From Cryobacterium adonitolivorans (GTDB lineage Bacteria; Actinomycetota; Actinomycetes; Actinomycetales; Microbacteriaceae): a stretch of DNA of 64,000 nt. This document shows, piece after piece, positions 33,719 to 41,741 of the stretch. The stretch spans positions 1 to 64,000 of the forward strand of contig NZ_SOFL01000044.1 in assembly GCF_004402695.1 (NCBI RefSeq), given 5' to 3'. How positions within the stretch are numbered: the first letter of the stretch is position 1; each line of letters starts with the position of its first letter. The notes under the pieces were generated by a model. The model saw only the letters and a program-made list of their open reading frames with translations, was not told the origin of the DNA and did not search any database. The position numbers and the translations under genes are program-made.

Positions 33719-34534
33719 GTGAGCTTCTGGATCTGTGCCACCTGTGGCGTCGAACACGCCGGGAACACCGGCCTCTGCGCCATCTGCGCCGATGAACGGC
33801 AGTGGGTCCCTGCCGCCGGGCAGCAGTGGGTCACGCTCCCCGGCCTGCACGCGGCAGGGTACCGGGCCGACCTCCTCGAGCTCGAACCCGACCTGTTCGG
33901 CATCGAAAGCACCCCGACGGTGGGCATCGGGCAGCAGGCCAAGCTGCTCTGCACCCCCACGGGCAGCGTGCTCTGGGACCCGATCGGCTTCGTGGACGAC
34001 GACATTGCCAGCCGGGTGCTCGAACGCGGCCCGGTGCGCGCGATCGTGGCCAGCCATCCGCACATGTTCGGCGTGCAGGTGGAGTGGAGCCGGGCGCTCG
34101 GCGGCGTGCCGGTGCTGGTTGCCGAGGCCGACCTCGCCTGGGTGGCCAGGCCTGATCCTGTGATCCGCCCGTGGTCGACCGAGGTGCGCCTGCTGCCCGG
34201 CGTCACCCTGGCGCAGGTGGGCGGGCACTTTCCCGGCAGCGGCGTGCTGCACTGGGCGGCCGGAGCGGCGGGGCGCGGCGTGCTTCTCAGCGGCGACACC
34301 GTGTTCGCCAACCCCGACCGCACCTCGGTGAGCTTCATGCGCAGCTATCCCAACCGGCTGCCGCTGTCGGGCCCGGTGGTGGAGCGGATCGCCCGCTCCC
34401 TCGAGCGATTCGACTTTGATCGGCTGTACGGCAACTTCGACAACGTGATCACGGCTGCTGCCCGCGCCGTTGTGCGCCGGTCGGCCGACCGGCACTGGGG
34501 CTGGGTGCGCGGCGACTTCGACGACCTCACCTGA
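33719..34534 (+). CDS. metallo-beta-lactamase-fold protein with N-terminal zinc ribbon
   Basis: 271 residues from the GTG at 33719 (GGAAGGA 5 nt upstream). A short zinc ribbon with CATCG and CAIC opens the protein. An MBL-like domain follows: IVASHPHMFGVQ as a reduced HxH site, VGGHFPGSGVLHW with a metal-type His, and VLLSGDTVFANPD with the bridging Asp. The usual HxHxDH is incomplete (HPHMFG), so the metal site is altered or single. Possibly a hydrolase acting on a thioester or glyoxalase-type substrate; not certain. Confidence 0.8.
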   Translation: MSFWICATCGVEHAGNTGLCAICADERQWVPAAGQQWVTLPGLHAAGYRADLLELEPDLFGIESTPTVGIGQQAKLLCTPTGSVLWDPIGFVDDDIASRVLERGPVRAIVASHPHMFGVQVEWSRALGGVPVLVAEADLAWVARPDPVIRPWSTEVRLLPGVTLAQVGGHFPGSGVLHWAAGAAGRGVLLSGDTVFANPDRTSVSFMRSYPNRLPLSGPVVERIARSLERFDFDRLYGNFDNVITAAARAVVRRSADRHWGWVRGDFDDLT

Positions 34535-34548
34535 GGCACGCCGCGGGC

Positions 34549-34632
34549 GAGTCAGTAGGGGCGAGTCAGTCGGGGCGAGTCAGTCGGGGTGAGTCAGTCG
34601 GGGCGAGTCAGTCGGGGTGAGTCAGTCGGGGT
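34549..34632. repeat. 14-bp tandem repeat, six copies
   Basis: Six head-to-tail copies of GAGTCAGTCGGGGC or GAGTCAGTCGGGGT; the first reads GAGTCAGTAGGGGC. The array lies between two convergent genes, and the minus-strand stop codon of the DUF7882 gene falls in the last unit. No spacers, so it is not a CRISPR array. Confidence 0.92.
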
Positions 34633-34942
34633 GCTGCGTCCGCTCGGGCGGTTCAGGGAGAATCCGCAGGCCCGCCGGGGTGTTCGCCACCTGCACGAGC
34701 TCGTCGATCCAGGCCCGGTTGAGGGTGGGCTCACGCTTGCCGGAGAACTCGAAGTCAAGCGGCACCGCAGGGTTCAACCAGATAGAACTGTGGCCGCTGC
34801 CCGATTCCTTCGACCGCTCCCAGGAGAACGCAAAACTCTCGCCGCGGCGCAACTTGGCCACGATCACGACTTTGAGGTGCGCAAGTGTGCGGTCGTCGAT
34901 CTCTACCGAGATCGCCGGCGTCCCATAGATGAACTTGCCCAT
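34622..34942 (-). CDS. DUF7882 family small protein
   Basis: 106 residues from the ATG at 34942 with AGGAA upstream. It matches the small Microbacteriaceae protein beginning MGKFIYGTPAISVEIDDRTLAHLKVVI, with AKLRRGESFAFSW and SSIWLNPAVPLDFEFSG. This family (DUF7882) is often labelled ATP-dependent DNA ligase in databases, but it has no ligase motif (no KxDG) and is far too short. Function unknown. Its last codons and stop lie in the 14-bp tandem repeat, so C-terminal length may vary between strains. Confidence 0.82.
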   Translation of the reverse strand: MGKFIYGTPAISVEIDDRTLAHLKVVIVAKLRRGESFAFSWERSKESGSGHSSIWLNPAVPLDFEFSGKREPTLNRAWIDELVQVANTPAGLRILPEPPERTQHPD

Positions 34943-35062
34943 CGGATTCCTCGTTTGGCTGGAGGGCCCGCACGGTCCGAGTACCGGCGCGGCCCGGTGT
35001 CTCACGACGGAGTGTAGGCCGGCGCGGCTCCGCTGGCTACGACGCGCGGCGCGAGATCGTCG

Positions 35063-35443
35063 TCAACGGTCGAAGTCGAGGCCGGTGCCCTGGTCGATTT
35101 CTTCGACCGCCTTGTTGAAGTCTGCGGCGCGGGCCTTGGCCTCGGCTTCGGTCTCGGCCGAGGGCTCCTCCACAGCGAGCACATTGGTGGGCGGGAAGAC
35201 CGGCAGGGGAAAGAGCCCGACCTCGCCCGCGAGGGACACCTCCGCGACATCCGCCACGTTGAGTTCGGTGGCCGGGCCGAGCACGAGAGTGTGGGTGCGG
35301 GTGCTGCCGTCGGGTTCGAGCACCTTGATGTCAACCGCAACGCTCTCCTCACCCTGGGAGTGCGCGGTGACGTAGTCGAGCAAGGCCTCCGCGACGTCGT
35401 CGCCGGTGAGGATGGTGCCGCCGGCGTAGGTGATGAGCTTCAT
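35063..35443 (-). CDS. hypothetical protein
   Basis: 126 residues from the ATG at 35443. No domain recognised. N-terminal half: MKLITYAGGTILTGDDVAEALLDYV, a small alpha-beta region of the kind seen in short actinobacterial proteins that bind a partner. The C-terminal third is a charged helix (AEAKARAADFNKAVEEIDQG). No signal peptide. It stands between the DUF7882 gene and another hypothetical gene on the same strand. Confidence 0.65.
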   Translation of the reverse strand: MKLITYAGGTILTGDDVAEALLDYVTAHSQGEESVAVDIKVLEPDGSTRTHTLVLGPATELNVADVAEVSLAGEVGLFPLPVFPPTNVLAVEEPSAETEAEAKARAADFNKAVEEIDQGTGLDFDR

Positions 35444-35498
35444 GCCACCGACGATAACCGCGCGGCGGGGTCTTGGGAATGACCCGACCCTGCGGCCG

Positions 35499-36431
35499 CT
35501 ACCCGACGAGCGCCTGCACAGCGGCCGATCCTTCAGGCAGCACCATGTTGATTCGGGCAGCGCCCAGGCGGAGGGTGACGACGGAGGCGCCCAGGTAGGT
35601 GGGGAGCGGCTGCAGCACGATCTCATCGATCGCGGTGAACGGAACAACCGTGTGCGCGCTGGACAGATCGGGGGTGTTGCCGCGCACCAGCCATTCCTTG
35701 CGGCCGACGATGTGCAGCTCGCGCTCGGTGCGGCAGAGCACCGCTCCGTGCAGGGTCATCGGGTACATGGCGTGCACGGCCCGGGTGACCATACCGCCGC
35801 TGGGCGGAAGAACGGTTCGGCCGTGAGCGGCGAGCAGGGTTGCCCCGAGCTCGTGGCGCATCACGTCGAAATACGAGGTGACGAGGCCCACATCCTCCTT
35901 ACCCAGGTCGAGCAGATCGAGGTCGGCGGGCGGGGCATCCGACTCGGGGAGCGTCACGGCGGGCGTGGGAGGCAGCGCCGCCAGCGAGAGTTCGCTCAGC
36001 ACGTCGATGAGGCGGGTGATCACGTGTTCGGACGACCCGTTGTAGGGCACGGTGAGGGTTTGGCCCGTGCGCGCCAGGATGTCGATGCGGCCGTCGACAA
36101 GATCGACGGTGTCGGTGACCGCGGCGACGTCGCCGTAGCCGAGGGTGCTCTCCGTGTATCCGAGGGTACTGCCGGTGGCCCCGGCATCCGTCCGGGTCAG
36201 CACGACGAGCGCCTCCGGGGCCACGATGATCAGGTAATCGTAGAGGTCCATCGTGGGTAGCGCGTCGCGGCGGCCGATGTTGCGAGGCACCTTGAGCACG
36301 AGCCGGCTGGTGGCAAAATCCACCGGATAGTGCCGGTACAGGCCGGGGAGTTCTGTTGCGTCGTGCACCCGGTCCACCCAGGGTCCGAAGGCGTCGAATT
36401 CCGCCGATCGTGTTACATCCGTTGAGCTCAC
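35499..36431 (-). CDS. hypothetical protein
   Basis: About 310 residues from the GTG at 36431; the open frame continues far upstream without a credible start. No family recognised. The central part repeats short beta-strand phrases such as YDYLIIVAPEALVVLTRT and VLCRTERELHIVGRKEWLVRG, suggesting a PH-like or beta-sandwich fold in two halves. No membrane segment or signal peptide. GGAAAG about 5 nt before the GTG is a weak ribosome site. Confidence 0.65.
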   Translation of the reverse strand: MSSTDVTRSAEFDAFGPWVDRVHDATELPGLYRHYPVDFATSRLVLKVPRNIGRRDALPTMDLYDYLIIVAPEALVVLTRTDAGATGSTLGYTESTLGYGDVAAVTDTVDLVDGRIDILARTGQTLTVPYNGSSEHVITRLIDVLSELSLAALPPTPAVTLPESDAPPADLDLLDLGKEDVGLVTSYFDVMRHELGATLLAAHGRTVLPPSGGMVTRAVHAMYPMTLHGAVLCRTERELHIVGRKEWLVRGNTPDLSSAHTVVPFTAIDEIVLQPLPTYLGASVVTLRLGAARINMVLPEGSAAVQALVG

Positions 36432-36656
36432 TGGCCGCTTTCCGGGACGCCGCGCCGGTGCGAGCCCCCCGCGGCCACAGGTGCCGCTGAGGATCAGGCT
36501 AGACCTTTCGCAGCCCCATCCGTAACCACGGCTTTCCGAACAGCTCGCCATCCTCACGCAGGCGAATCCGCCTTCGAGAGTGCTAGCACGACGAGGGGAA
36601 CCATAGACATCGCCGCGCCGGACCATGCCGGAGAAGTGCACAGCTCTCTCCCCAGC

Positions 36657-36732
36657 TTTTCCACCGCGCAATCCACAGCCTTAGCGCGGTGATCCCGGGG
36701 TTTTCCACACCCTGTCCACAGGGTTATCCACA
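36657..36732 (+). promoter_or_regulatory. cluster of five DnaA-box-like sequences
   Basis: All in the same orientation: TTTTCCACC (36657), CAATCCACA (36669), TTTTCCACA (36701), CTGTCCACA (36712) and the consensus TTATCCACA (36724). No dnaA, dnaN or other replication gene is in the window, so this is more likely a DnaA-binding regulatory or titration locus than oriC. The whole gap 36432-36833 has no credible gene; a 77-residue minus-strand frame over it lacks any familiar feature. Confidence 0.65.
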
Positions 36733-36821
36733 GGTTCGGGCGGGAAATTGTGTTCGAATAACTGAGAACCCAGGTGGTCGGGAGCACGTGGCGAGCCCTA
36801 GGAGGGTGACGCGGCCGGAGC

Positions 36822-36827
36822 TACACT
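36822..36827 (+). promoter_or_regulatory. leaderless-type -10 of SRPBCC gene 1
   Basis: TACACT followed by 6 nt and the ATG at 36834. The block CCGGAGCTACACTC is repeated before the second SRPBCC gene, so the promoter was duplicated along with the gene. Confidence 0.6.
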
Positions 36828-36833
36828 CACCGC

Positions 36834-37316
36834 ATGGAGACGCAGCATTTCTCAATTCTGGTGAATGCGCCGGCCGCCGTCGTCTGGCAGACGATGTTCG
36901 ACGCTTCCACCTATCGACAGTGGACGAGCGTGTTCAATCCGGATTCGTATTTCGAGGGCGATTGGTTGCCCGGCAGCGAGATCCGATTTCTCGGCAGTAA
37001 TTCCGACGGTGGAATGAACGGCCTCAACGGCATGTATGGGGTGATCACCGAGCACCGTCCGTACGAGTTCGTTCTGATCGAGTACCAGGGTCAGATCGTG
37101 AACGACCTGGATGACACCACCAGCCGCGAGGCCCGGCAGTTGATCGGCGCCCGCGAGGCTTACTCCTTCAGCGAGGCGGACGGGACGACGACGGTGACGA
37201 TCGACGTGGACACTGCGGACACCTACGCCGAGCTGTTCGGTGAGCTGTGGCCGAAGGGCCTGGCCAAGCTCAAAGTTCTCGCGGAGTCCGCCGAGCACCG
37301 CGCGCAGACAGACTGA
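36834..37316 (+). CDS. SRPBCC (START/Bet v1-like) domain protein, copy 1
   Basis: 160 residues of the AHSA1/SRPBCC lipid-pocket fold: FSILVNAPAAVVWQTMFDASTYRQWTSVFNPDSYF, WLPGSEIRFLG, GVITEHRPYEFVLIEYQG, and a C-terminal helix with ELWPKGLAKLKVLAE. It probably binds a hydrophobic small molecule in the cytosol; ligand unknown. It is followed 35 bp later by an equal-length paralogue. Each copy carries its own leaderless-type promoter. Confidence 0.85.
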   Translation: METQHFSILVNAPAAVVWQTMFDASTYRQWTSVFNPDSYFEGDWLPGSEIRFLGSNSDGGMNGLNGMYGVITEHRPYEFVLIEYQGQIVNDLDDTTSREARQLIGAREAYSFSEADGTTTVTIDVDTADTYAELFGELWPKGLAKLKVLAESAEHRAQTD

Positions 37317-37351
37317 CTGCGCAACGGCGGGACCGGAGCTACACTCCCCCC

Positions 37352-37834
37352 ATGGAAACCTTGCATTTTTCAACACAGATCAATGCCGCGGCCGAGAACG
37401 TCTGGGAGACGATGCTCGACGATGCCACCTACCGGGAGTGGACCAGCGTGTTCAATCCGGGGTCGTACTTCCTCGGCAGTTGGTTGCCCGGTAGCGAAAT
37501 CCGTTTTGTCGGCAACGACGAGAACGGCGAGTTGGGTGGCATGGTCGGGGTGATCGCCGAGCACCGGCCGCATGAGTTCGTGTCAATCGAGTACCGCGGG
37601 CAGATCGTGAACGGCATCGAAGACACCACCAGTGACGAGGCCAAGCGGCTGATCGGCACCCACGAGAACTACACCTTCACCGAGAACGACGGGGTGACAA
37701 CCCTTACGGTGGATGTGGACGTGGACGATGAGTGGGTGGGCATGTTCGCCGAACAGTGGCCCCTGGGCCTGGCGAAGCTCACCAAGCTTGCGGAGATCGA
37801 GGTGGCCACGCGCGGCCAGCATCCCGCCGACTAG
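37352..37834 (+). CDS. SRPBCC (START/Bet v1-like) domain protein, copy 2
   Basis: 160 residues, aligning end to end with copy 1: INAAAENVWETMLDDATYREWTSVFNPGSYFLG, WLPGSEIRFVG, GVIAEHRPHEFVSIEYRG, GLAKLTKLAE. TACACT stands 6 nt before the ATG. The stop TAG forms part of CTAG, which is also the stop of the convergent gene 37831-38073, so the two genes overlap by 4 bp tail to tail. Confidence 0.85.
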   Translation: METLHFSTQINAAAENVWETMLDDATYREWTSVFNPGSYFLGSWLPGSEIRFVGNDENGELGGMVGVIAEHRPHEFVSIEYRGQIVNGIEDTTSDEAKRLIGTHENYTFTENDGVTTLTVDVDVDDEWVGMFAEQWPLGLAKLTKLAEIEVATRGQHPAD

Positions 37835-38073
37835 TCAGACTGCTCCGGCGGGGCGTAAGTGGCCGGATCGCGGTCGCCGATTTTTTTAAGCCGTTTCTTC
37901 GCCGCTCTCTCCGTGAGGATCGTGAGGAAATCCCGCACCGGACGGTCGGCGAGACCCGTGAACTCGGCTCGGGCAACGTTTTCTATCTGGGCCCGGGGAA
38001 TGTCCGGGAATTTCTTTTCAAGTCGCTCTACGACCTGTCGAATGGTTTCCTCATCATCAATGTCAGTGGTCAC
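37831..38073 (-). CDS. small three-helix-bundle protein
   Basis: 80 residues from a GTG at 38073 with GAGGAG about 9 nt upstream. The sequence IRQVVERLEKKFPDIPRAQIENVARAEF, VRDFLTILTERAAKKRLK matches the small three-helix-bundle dimerisation domain common in actinobacteria. The start overlaps the upstream gene's stop as GTGA, so it is co-expressed with the nucleotide-sugar-like protein at 38070-38486. Function unknown. Confidence 0.75.
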   Translation of the reverse strand: MTTDIDDEETIRQVVERLEKKFPDIPRAQIENVARAEFTGLADRPVRDFLTILTERAAKKRLKKIGDRDPATYAPPEQSD

Positions 38074-38486
38074 ATTCCGAGTCTCCTCACAATGCCAGGC
38101 GTCGTCAACATGGCGGCCGCGGAGACGCCGGGGATGTCGGCGAGGCTCGTGTAAACCGGGATGCCCCGGCTCCGCGCGATGGCGACATCCTGGTCGGCAC
38201 CGCGCGACTCGCCGGGCAGCCGCAGGACACCGTCGCACCTCTCGAGCAGCCGCTCAGCCGTGGGATACATCACCTCGGCGGCCAGCGGATGGGCCACATC
38301 CGTCACCCCCGCACTGGCGAGCACCGGCAACGCCACCCACTCGCCAATCATCGGCAGGTGCCCGGCCTCGAAGATCGGCCAGGCCGCCTCCTGGAGGCGG
38401 TCGAGGTTCTGGCGCAGGAGAACAGGGTCGTCGCCAGTGCCCGAACGGTAGGGGCCGGCGATCAGAATCATCAGGGAGCTGGTCAT
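38070..38486 (-). CDS. nucleoside 2-deoxyribosyltransferase-like (DUF4406-type) protein
   Basis: 138 residues from the ATG at 38486. Starts MILIAGPYRSGTGDDP, then QEAAWPIFEAGHLPMIGEWVALP, CDGVLRLPGESRGADQDVAIARSRGIPVYTSL. This is the Rossmann-like arrangement of nucleoside 2-deoxyribosyltransferase relatives (GPYR at the N terminus, G-[DE]S-x-GAxxD). It may act on a nucleotide or nucleoside base. TACTGT 7 nt before the start suggests a leaderless message. It is divergent from a DeoR regulator, so it is a candidate target of it. Confidence 0.75.
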   Translation of the reverse strand: MTSSLMILIAGPYRSGTGDDPVLLRQNLDRLQEAAWPIFEAGHLPMIGEWVALPVLASAGVTDVAHPLAAEVMYPTAERLLERCDGVLRLPGESRGADQDVAIARSRGIPVYTSLADIPGVSAAAMLTTPGIVRRLGM

Positions 38487-38498
38487 GTCCGCTACAGT

Positions 38499-38524
38499 AG
38501 TACAACGTGCACAAACATGCACAA
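38499..38524. promoter_or_regulatory. direct-repeat operator, probably for DeoR
   Basis: TGCACAA at 38508-38514 and 38518-38524, with a degenerate third unit AGTACAA at 38499-38505, gives a 9-10 bp period in the divergent gap. The -10 of the minus-strand gene overlaps the first unit. Direct repeats on one DNA face are typical of DeoR-type regulators. Confidence 0.6.
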
Positions 38525-38542
38525 GTCGGAAGGAATGTGGAA

Positions 38543-39304
38543 ATGCTCGCTGCGGAACGTCAGGCTCTCCTGCTCGAACGCCTCGCCAGGGACGGCAAGG
38601 TCGTGGCCAAGGAAATCGCCGCGGAACTGGGGCTCTCCGACGACAGTGTGCGCCGCGACCTGCGCGAGCTCGCGGCTGCGGGCCGGTGCCAGCGGGTCTA
38701 CGGCGGCGCCCTGCCGGTGTCGCCCGCGCTGGCGCAGTATGCGGAACGCACGCTCGTGGAGCCCGACAGCAAGGACCGGGTCGCCGCCCGCGCCGCCCGG
38801 CTGATCGTGCCGGGCAGCACCGTCATCCTCGACGGCGGCACGACCACCCTCGCGGTGGTGCACGCGCTGCCGCCGACCCTGACCTGCACGATCATCACCC
38901 ACAGCCCCACAATCGCCGCCGCGCTGGTGCCGCATGAGGGAGTCGAGGTCTTCCTGCTGGGCGGCCGACTGTTCAAACACTCCGCCGTGACCTGCGGCGC
39001 CGCCGCGGTCGAGGCCGCCCAGGCGATCACGGCCGACCTCTTCCTGCTCGGCGTCACTGGCGTGCATCCCACCGCCGGGCTCACCACGGGCGACGTGGAG
39101 GAGGCCGCGATGAAGCGAGCGCTGGCGGGCCGGGCGGCCGACACCTTCGTTCTGGCGAGCGCCGAGAAGATCGGGGTGGCCTCGCCATACAGGGTGCTGC
39201 CGTACGCAGAGATCGCCGGTATCATCACCGACACCACCGCCGACGATCCGACTCTTGCCGAACTGCGCGACGCCGGCGTCAGCATCCTGGCCGCCGGCGC
39301 CTGA
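38543..39304 (+). CDS. DeoR-family transcriptional regulator
   Basis: 253 residues from the ATG at 38543 with AAGGA upstream. N-terminal HTH: RQALLLERLARDGKVVAKEIAAELGLSDDSVRRDLRELAAAGRCQRVYGGALP. The C-terminal sugar-phosphate-sensing domain has VPGSTVILDGGTTTL, CTIITHSPTIAAAL and LLGVTGVHPTAGLTTGD. Sugar-phosphate effectors are typical. The divergent neighbour (38070-38486) shares the TGCACAA repeats and is a likely target; no catabolic operon adjoins it. Confidence 0.9.
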   Translation: MLAAERQALLLERLARDGKVVAKEIAAELGLSDDSVRRDLRELAAAGRCQRVYGGALPVSPALAQYAERTLVEPDSKDRVAARAARLIVPGSTVILDGGTTTLAVVHALPPTLTCTIITHSPTIAAALVPHEGVEVFLLGGRLFKHSAVTCGAAAVEAAQAITADLFLLGVTGVHPTAGLTTGDVEEAAMKRALAGRAADTFVLASAEKIGVASPYRVLPYAEIAGIITDTTADDPTLAELRDAGVSILAAGA

Positions 39305-39368
39305 CCGCGGGCAAGCGAACGCAGGCGGCTGACCGCAGGCGGCAGTCCCGGGGCAAGTGTTACCCGTG

Positions 39369-39406
39369 CGGACATTTGCGTCCGGCGTACCGGGCGCAAA
39401 TGTCCG
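39369..39406. repeat. dispersed palindromic repeat, family A, copy 2
   Basis: CGGACATTTGCGTCCGG and CCGGGCGCAAATGTCCG form a 17-bp stem with a 4-nt loop and one mismatch. It is homologous to 17653-17690. It lies between convergent deoR-like and mmpL-like genes and could also terminate transcription. Confidence 0.78.
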
Positions 39407-39440
39407 ATTCTGCATCAGCTGCGGCTCAGAGGACAGGCGG

Positions 39441-41741
39441 CTATTCGCTCAGGCCGAAGCGGGTGTGGATGGGGGCGCTCCAGCGTGGGGCCCACCAGAG
39501 GACGCGCTCGAGGGAGGTCATCACCGCGGGCACGAGCACGATCCGCACCAGCGTCGCATCCAGCAGCACGGCCACGGCCAAAGCGGTGCCGATCTGTTTC
39601 ATCTGCATCAGCTCACCGGTGGCGAAGCCCGCGAACACCAGCACGATGATCAGCGCGGCCGAGGTGATGATGCGGCCCGAGCTCTGCAGGCCGGTCTCGA
39701 TGGCCTTGCGGGTGCTCTCGCCGCGATCGTGGTGCTCCTTGATCCGGGCGAGCAGGAACATCTCGTAGTCCATTGCCAGGCCGAAGCCGAAGGTGAGCAC
39801 CAGGGTGAGTACGAGGGCGTCGACGCCGGAAATGGTGTCGGGATCGAAGTTCAGCGGGCCAGACAGGTTGCCCTCCTGGAACCCCCAGACCAGGACGCCG
39901 GCGGCCGCGCCCAGGGAGATCGCGCTGATCACTAGGGCGGTGAGCGGGATGATCACCGATCCGGTCATCAGGAACAGCAGCACGAACGTGGCGATGGCAA
40001 TGATCAGCACCGCCCAGGGGGCTCCCCTGGCCAGCGAGTCGAGGTAGTCGACGGCCTGCGCGTCGGCGCCGGCGACCCAGCTGTGGAAGGCCGGCGGGTC
40101 GGCGCGGATCTCCCGCACGACGTCGGCGCCCTGGTGGGTGTCGACGGTGACCCTGGACACCCAGTAGCCGTTCTGCTCGACCGGCGGCGCCACATCCGTC
40201 ACCCCGGGCAGGTCGGCGACGTCGTTCGCCCAATCGGTCGAGCCGGACAGGTCGGTGTTCGACACCAGCAGCACCCGGGGCGCGGTGGCCAGCGGGAACT
40301 CCTCGTTCAGGGCGGTGATGAAGTCGTACTGGCTGGAGGATCGGGGAATGGCGTCGTCGGCGCTGTTGGCCACCGTCATCGACAGCACCGGGCTGCTCAG
40401 CAACAGCAGCACCGCGGTGCCACCGAGCGCGACGAGCGCCGGCGCGCGCTGTACGAGCCGGGCCAGCTTGGAGAAGACGCCTTCCTCTGGCGCAATGTCG
40501 CCAAAGCGGGTGAGCCACCGGCCGACTCCCGGGATGCGGGTGAGAACGCCGGGCCGTACCAGCCGTTCGCCGAGGTAGCCGAGCAGCGCCGGCACCAGGA
40601 CCAGCGCGGTGAGGATGGCGATGAGCACCACGCAGATCGCGCCGATGGCGATGGCCCGGATGATCGACGGTTCGAACACAAGCAGCCCAGCGGTGGCGAT
40701 CGCGAACGTCAGCCCGGAGAACAGCACGGTGCGCCCGGCCTTGTTGACGGTGCTACCCACGGCCTGGAGCATCAGTTCGCGACGGCTGTGCCGGTGGTGC
40801 GGCAGGGTGGCCAGCTCTCCCGTTTCGAGCGGCGGCAGGTCTGCGAACGGCTCCCCGTGCGGGCCCGGCGGGGCGTCGGGCCCGCCGCCCACCCGCGCCC
40901 GGAACTCCTCCCGGAACCGGCTGACCATCAGCAGGCCGTAGTCGATGGACAGGCCGAGCCCGATCACGGTGATCACGTTCATCACGGTGATGCCGATGTC
41001 CATCACGAAGGTGAAGACGTAGAGCATCCCAAGCGCCCCAATGATCGACGCGATAGCGCCGACCAGCGGAATGCCGGCCGCGAGGAAGCCGCCGAAGATG
41101 ATCAGCATCACCAGCAGCGCGATCGGCAAAGCAATCAGTTCGCCCTTCTGCAGGTCGGACTCGGCAACAGCGACGAGAGACTCCACGATCACGGGCGCTC
41201 CGCCCACCTCCACCTGCGCGTTCGGGTCGAGTTGGCCGATCTCCTCTGCGGCCGTCTGGAGGCGGCGTTCCACATAGGTGAGCAGCGAGTCGCTGACGGT
41301 TCCGTCGGTAGTCTCCATGGCCACGGTGAAGAGCATCCCCTCGCCATCGGCGGAGAGCAGCGGCGCCGCCACCGGGCTGGGGCTTTCGGCGGGCGACGGC
41401 GGGATGACGAGCGGGTTGACCACGCGGCTGACCCCGTCGACGTGTTCGAGCCGCAGGGCGGCGGTGTCGAGGATCGCGGCGAGGTCGGGCGAGCCGAGGT
41501 CGGTGGGGTGCACGAGCAGCGAGAGAAATTCGGTCTGCTGGTCGGCGGGTCCCTCGATCAGGTCGGTGGCGGTTTGCGCCTCGCCCTTTACCGACGGGCC
41601 CGCGCTGGACAGCCGCTGGAAGAGACTCTCCCCGGTGCCCCCGAGGAGGGCCGTGGCCACACACGCGGCGAGCGCCACAGCCCAGCACACCAGAGCGATC
41701 AGGCGGTGGCGGGCGACGCTCACGCCCAGTTTTCGCAACAT
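39441..41741 (-). CDS. MMPL-family membrane transporter
   Basis: 766 residues, RND/MMPL architecture: one N-terminal helix, an extracytoplasmic loop with substrate-porter folds (~residues 60-200), five helices, a second large loop (~residues 460-570) and five more helices. The motif GLGLSIDYGLLMVSRFREE and its repeat GFGLAMDYEMFLLARIKEHHDRG contain the conserved Asp-Tyr pairs for proton coupling. MMPL proteins export lipids or other hydrophobic molecules using proton-motive force. No lipid-synthesis gene is adjacent. The start ATG is at 41741. Confidence 0.92.
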   Translation of the reverse strand: MLRKLGVSVARHRLIALVCWAVALAACVATALLGGTGESLFQRLSSAGPSVKGEAQTATDLIEGPADQQTEFLSLLVHPTDLGSPDLAAILDTAALRLEHVDGVSRVVNPLVIPPSPAESPSPVAAPLLSADGEGMLFTVAMETTDGTVSDSLLTYVERRLQTAAEEIGQLDPNAQVEVGGAPVIVESLVAVAESDLQKGELIALPIALLVMLIIFGGFLAAGIPLVGAIASIIGALGMLYVFTFVMDIGITVMNVITVIGLGLSIDYGLLMVSRFREEFRARVGGGPDAPPGPHGEPFADLPPLETGELATLPHHRHSRRELMLQAVGSTVNKAGRTVLFSGLTFAIATAGLLVFEPSIIRAIAIGAICVVLIAILTALVLVPALLGYLGERLVRPGVLTRIPGVGRWLTRFGDIAPEEGVFSKLARLVQRAPALVALGGTAVLLLLSSPVLSMTVANSADDAIPRSSSQYDFITALNEEFPLATAPRVLLVSNTDLSGSTDWANDVADLPGVTDVAPPVEQNGYWVSRVTVDTHQGADVVREIRADPPAFHSWVAGADAQAVDYLDSLARGAPWAVLIIAIATFVLLFLMTGSVIIPLTALVISAISLGAAAGVLVWGFQEGNLSGPLNFDPDTISGVDALVLTLVLTFGFGLAMDYEMFLLARIKEHHDRGESTRKAIETGLQSSGRIITSAALIIVLVFAGFATGELMQMKQIGTALAVAVLLDATLVRIVLVPAVMTSLERVLWWAPRWSAPIHTRFGLSE

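Noticed and set aside
34549-34632. Possible CRISPR array
   Set aside because: The 14-bp units are contiguous with no spacers, and no cas genes are nearby.
34622-34942. Annotation as ATP-dependent DNA ligase
   Set aside because: The protein is 106 residues, lacks the KxDG nucleotidyl motif and matches DUF7882; the ligase name is a known misannotation.
36657-36732. Chromosomal origin of replication
   Set aside because: Five DnaA-box-like sites fit, but dnaA, dnaN, recF or gyrB are absent and there is no AT-rich unwinding region; kept as a DnaA-box cluster instead.
36554-36787. 77-residue minus-strand open frame
   Set aside because: It covers the DnaA-box cluster, has no recognisable feature and no ribosome site.
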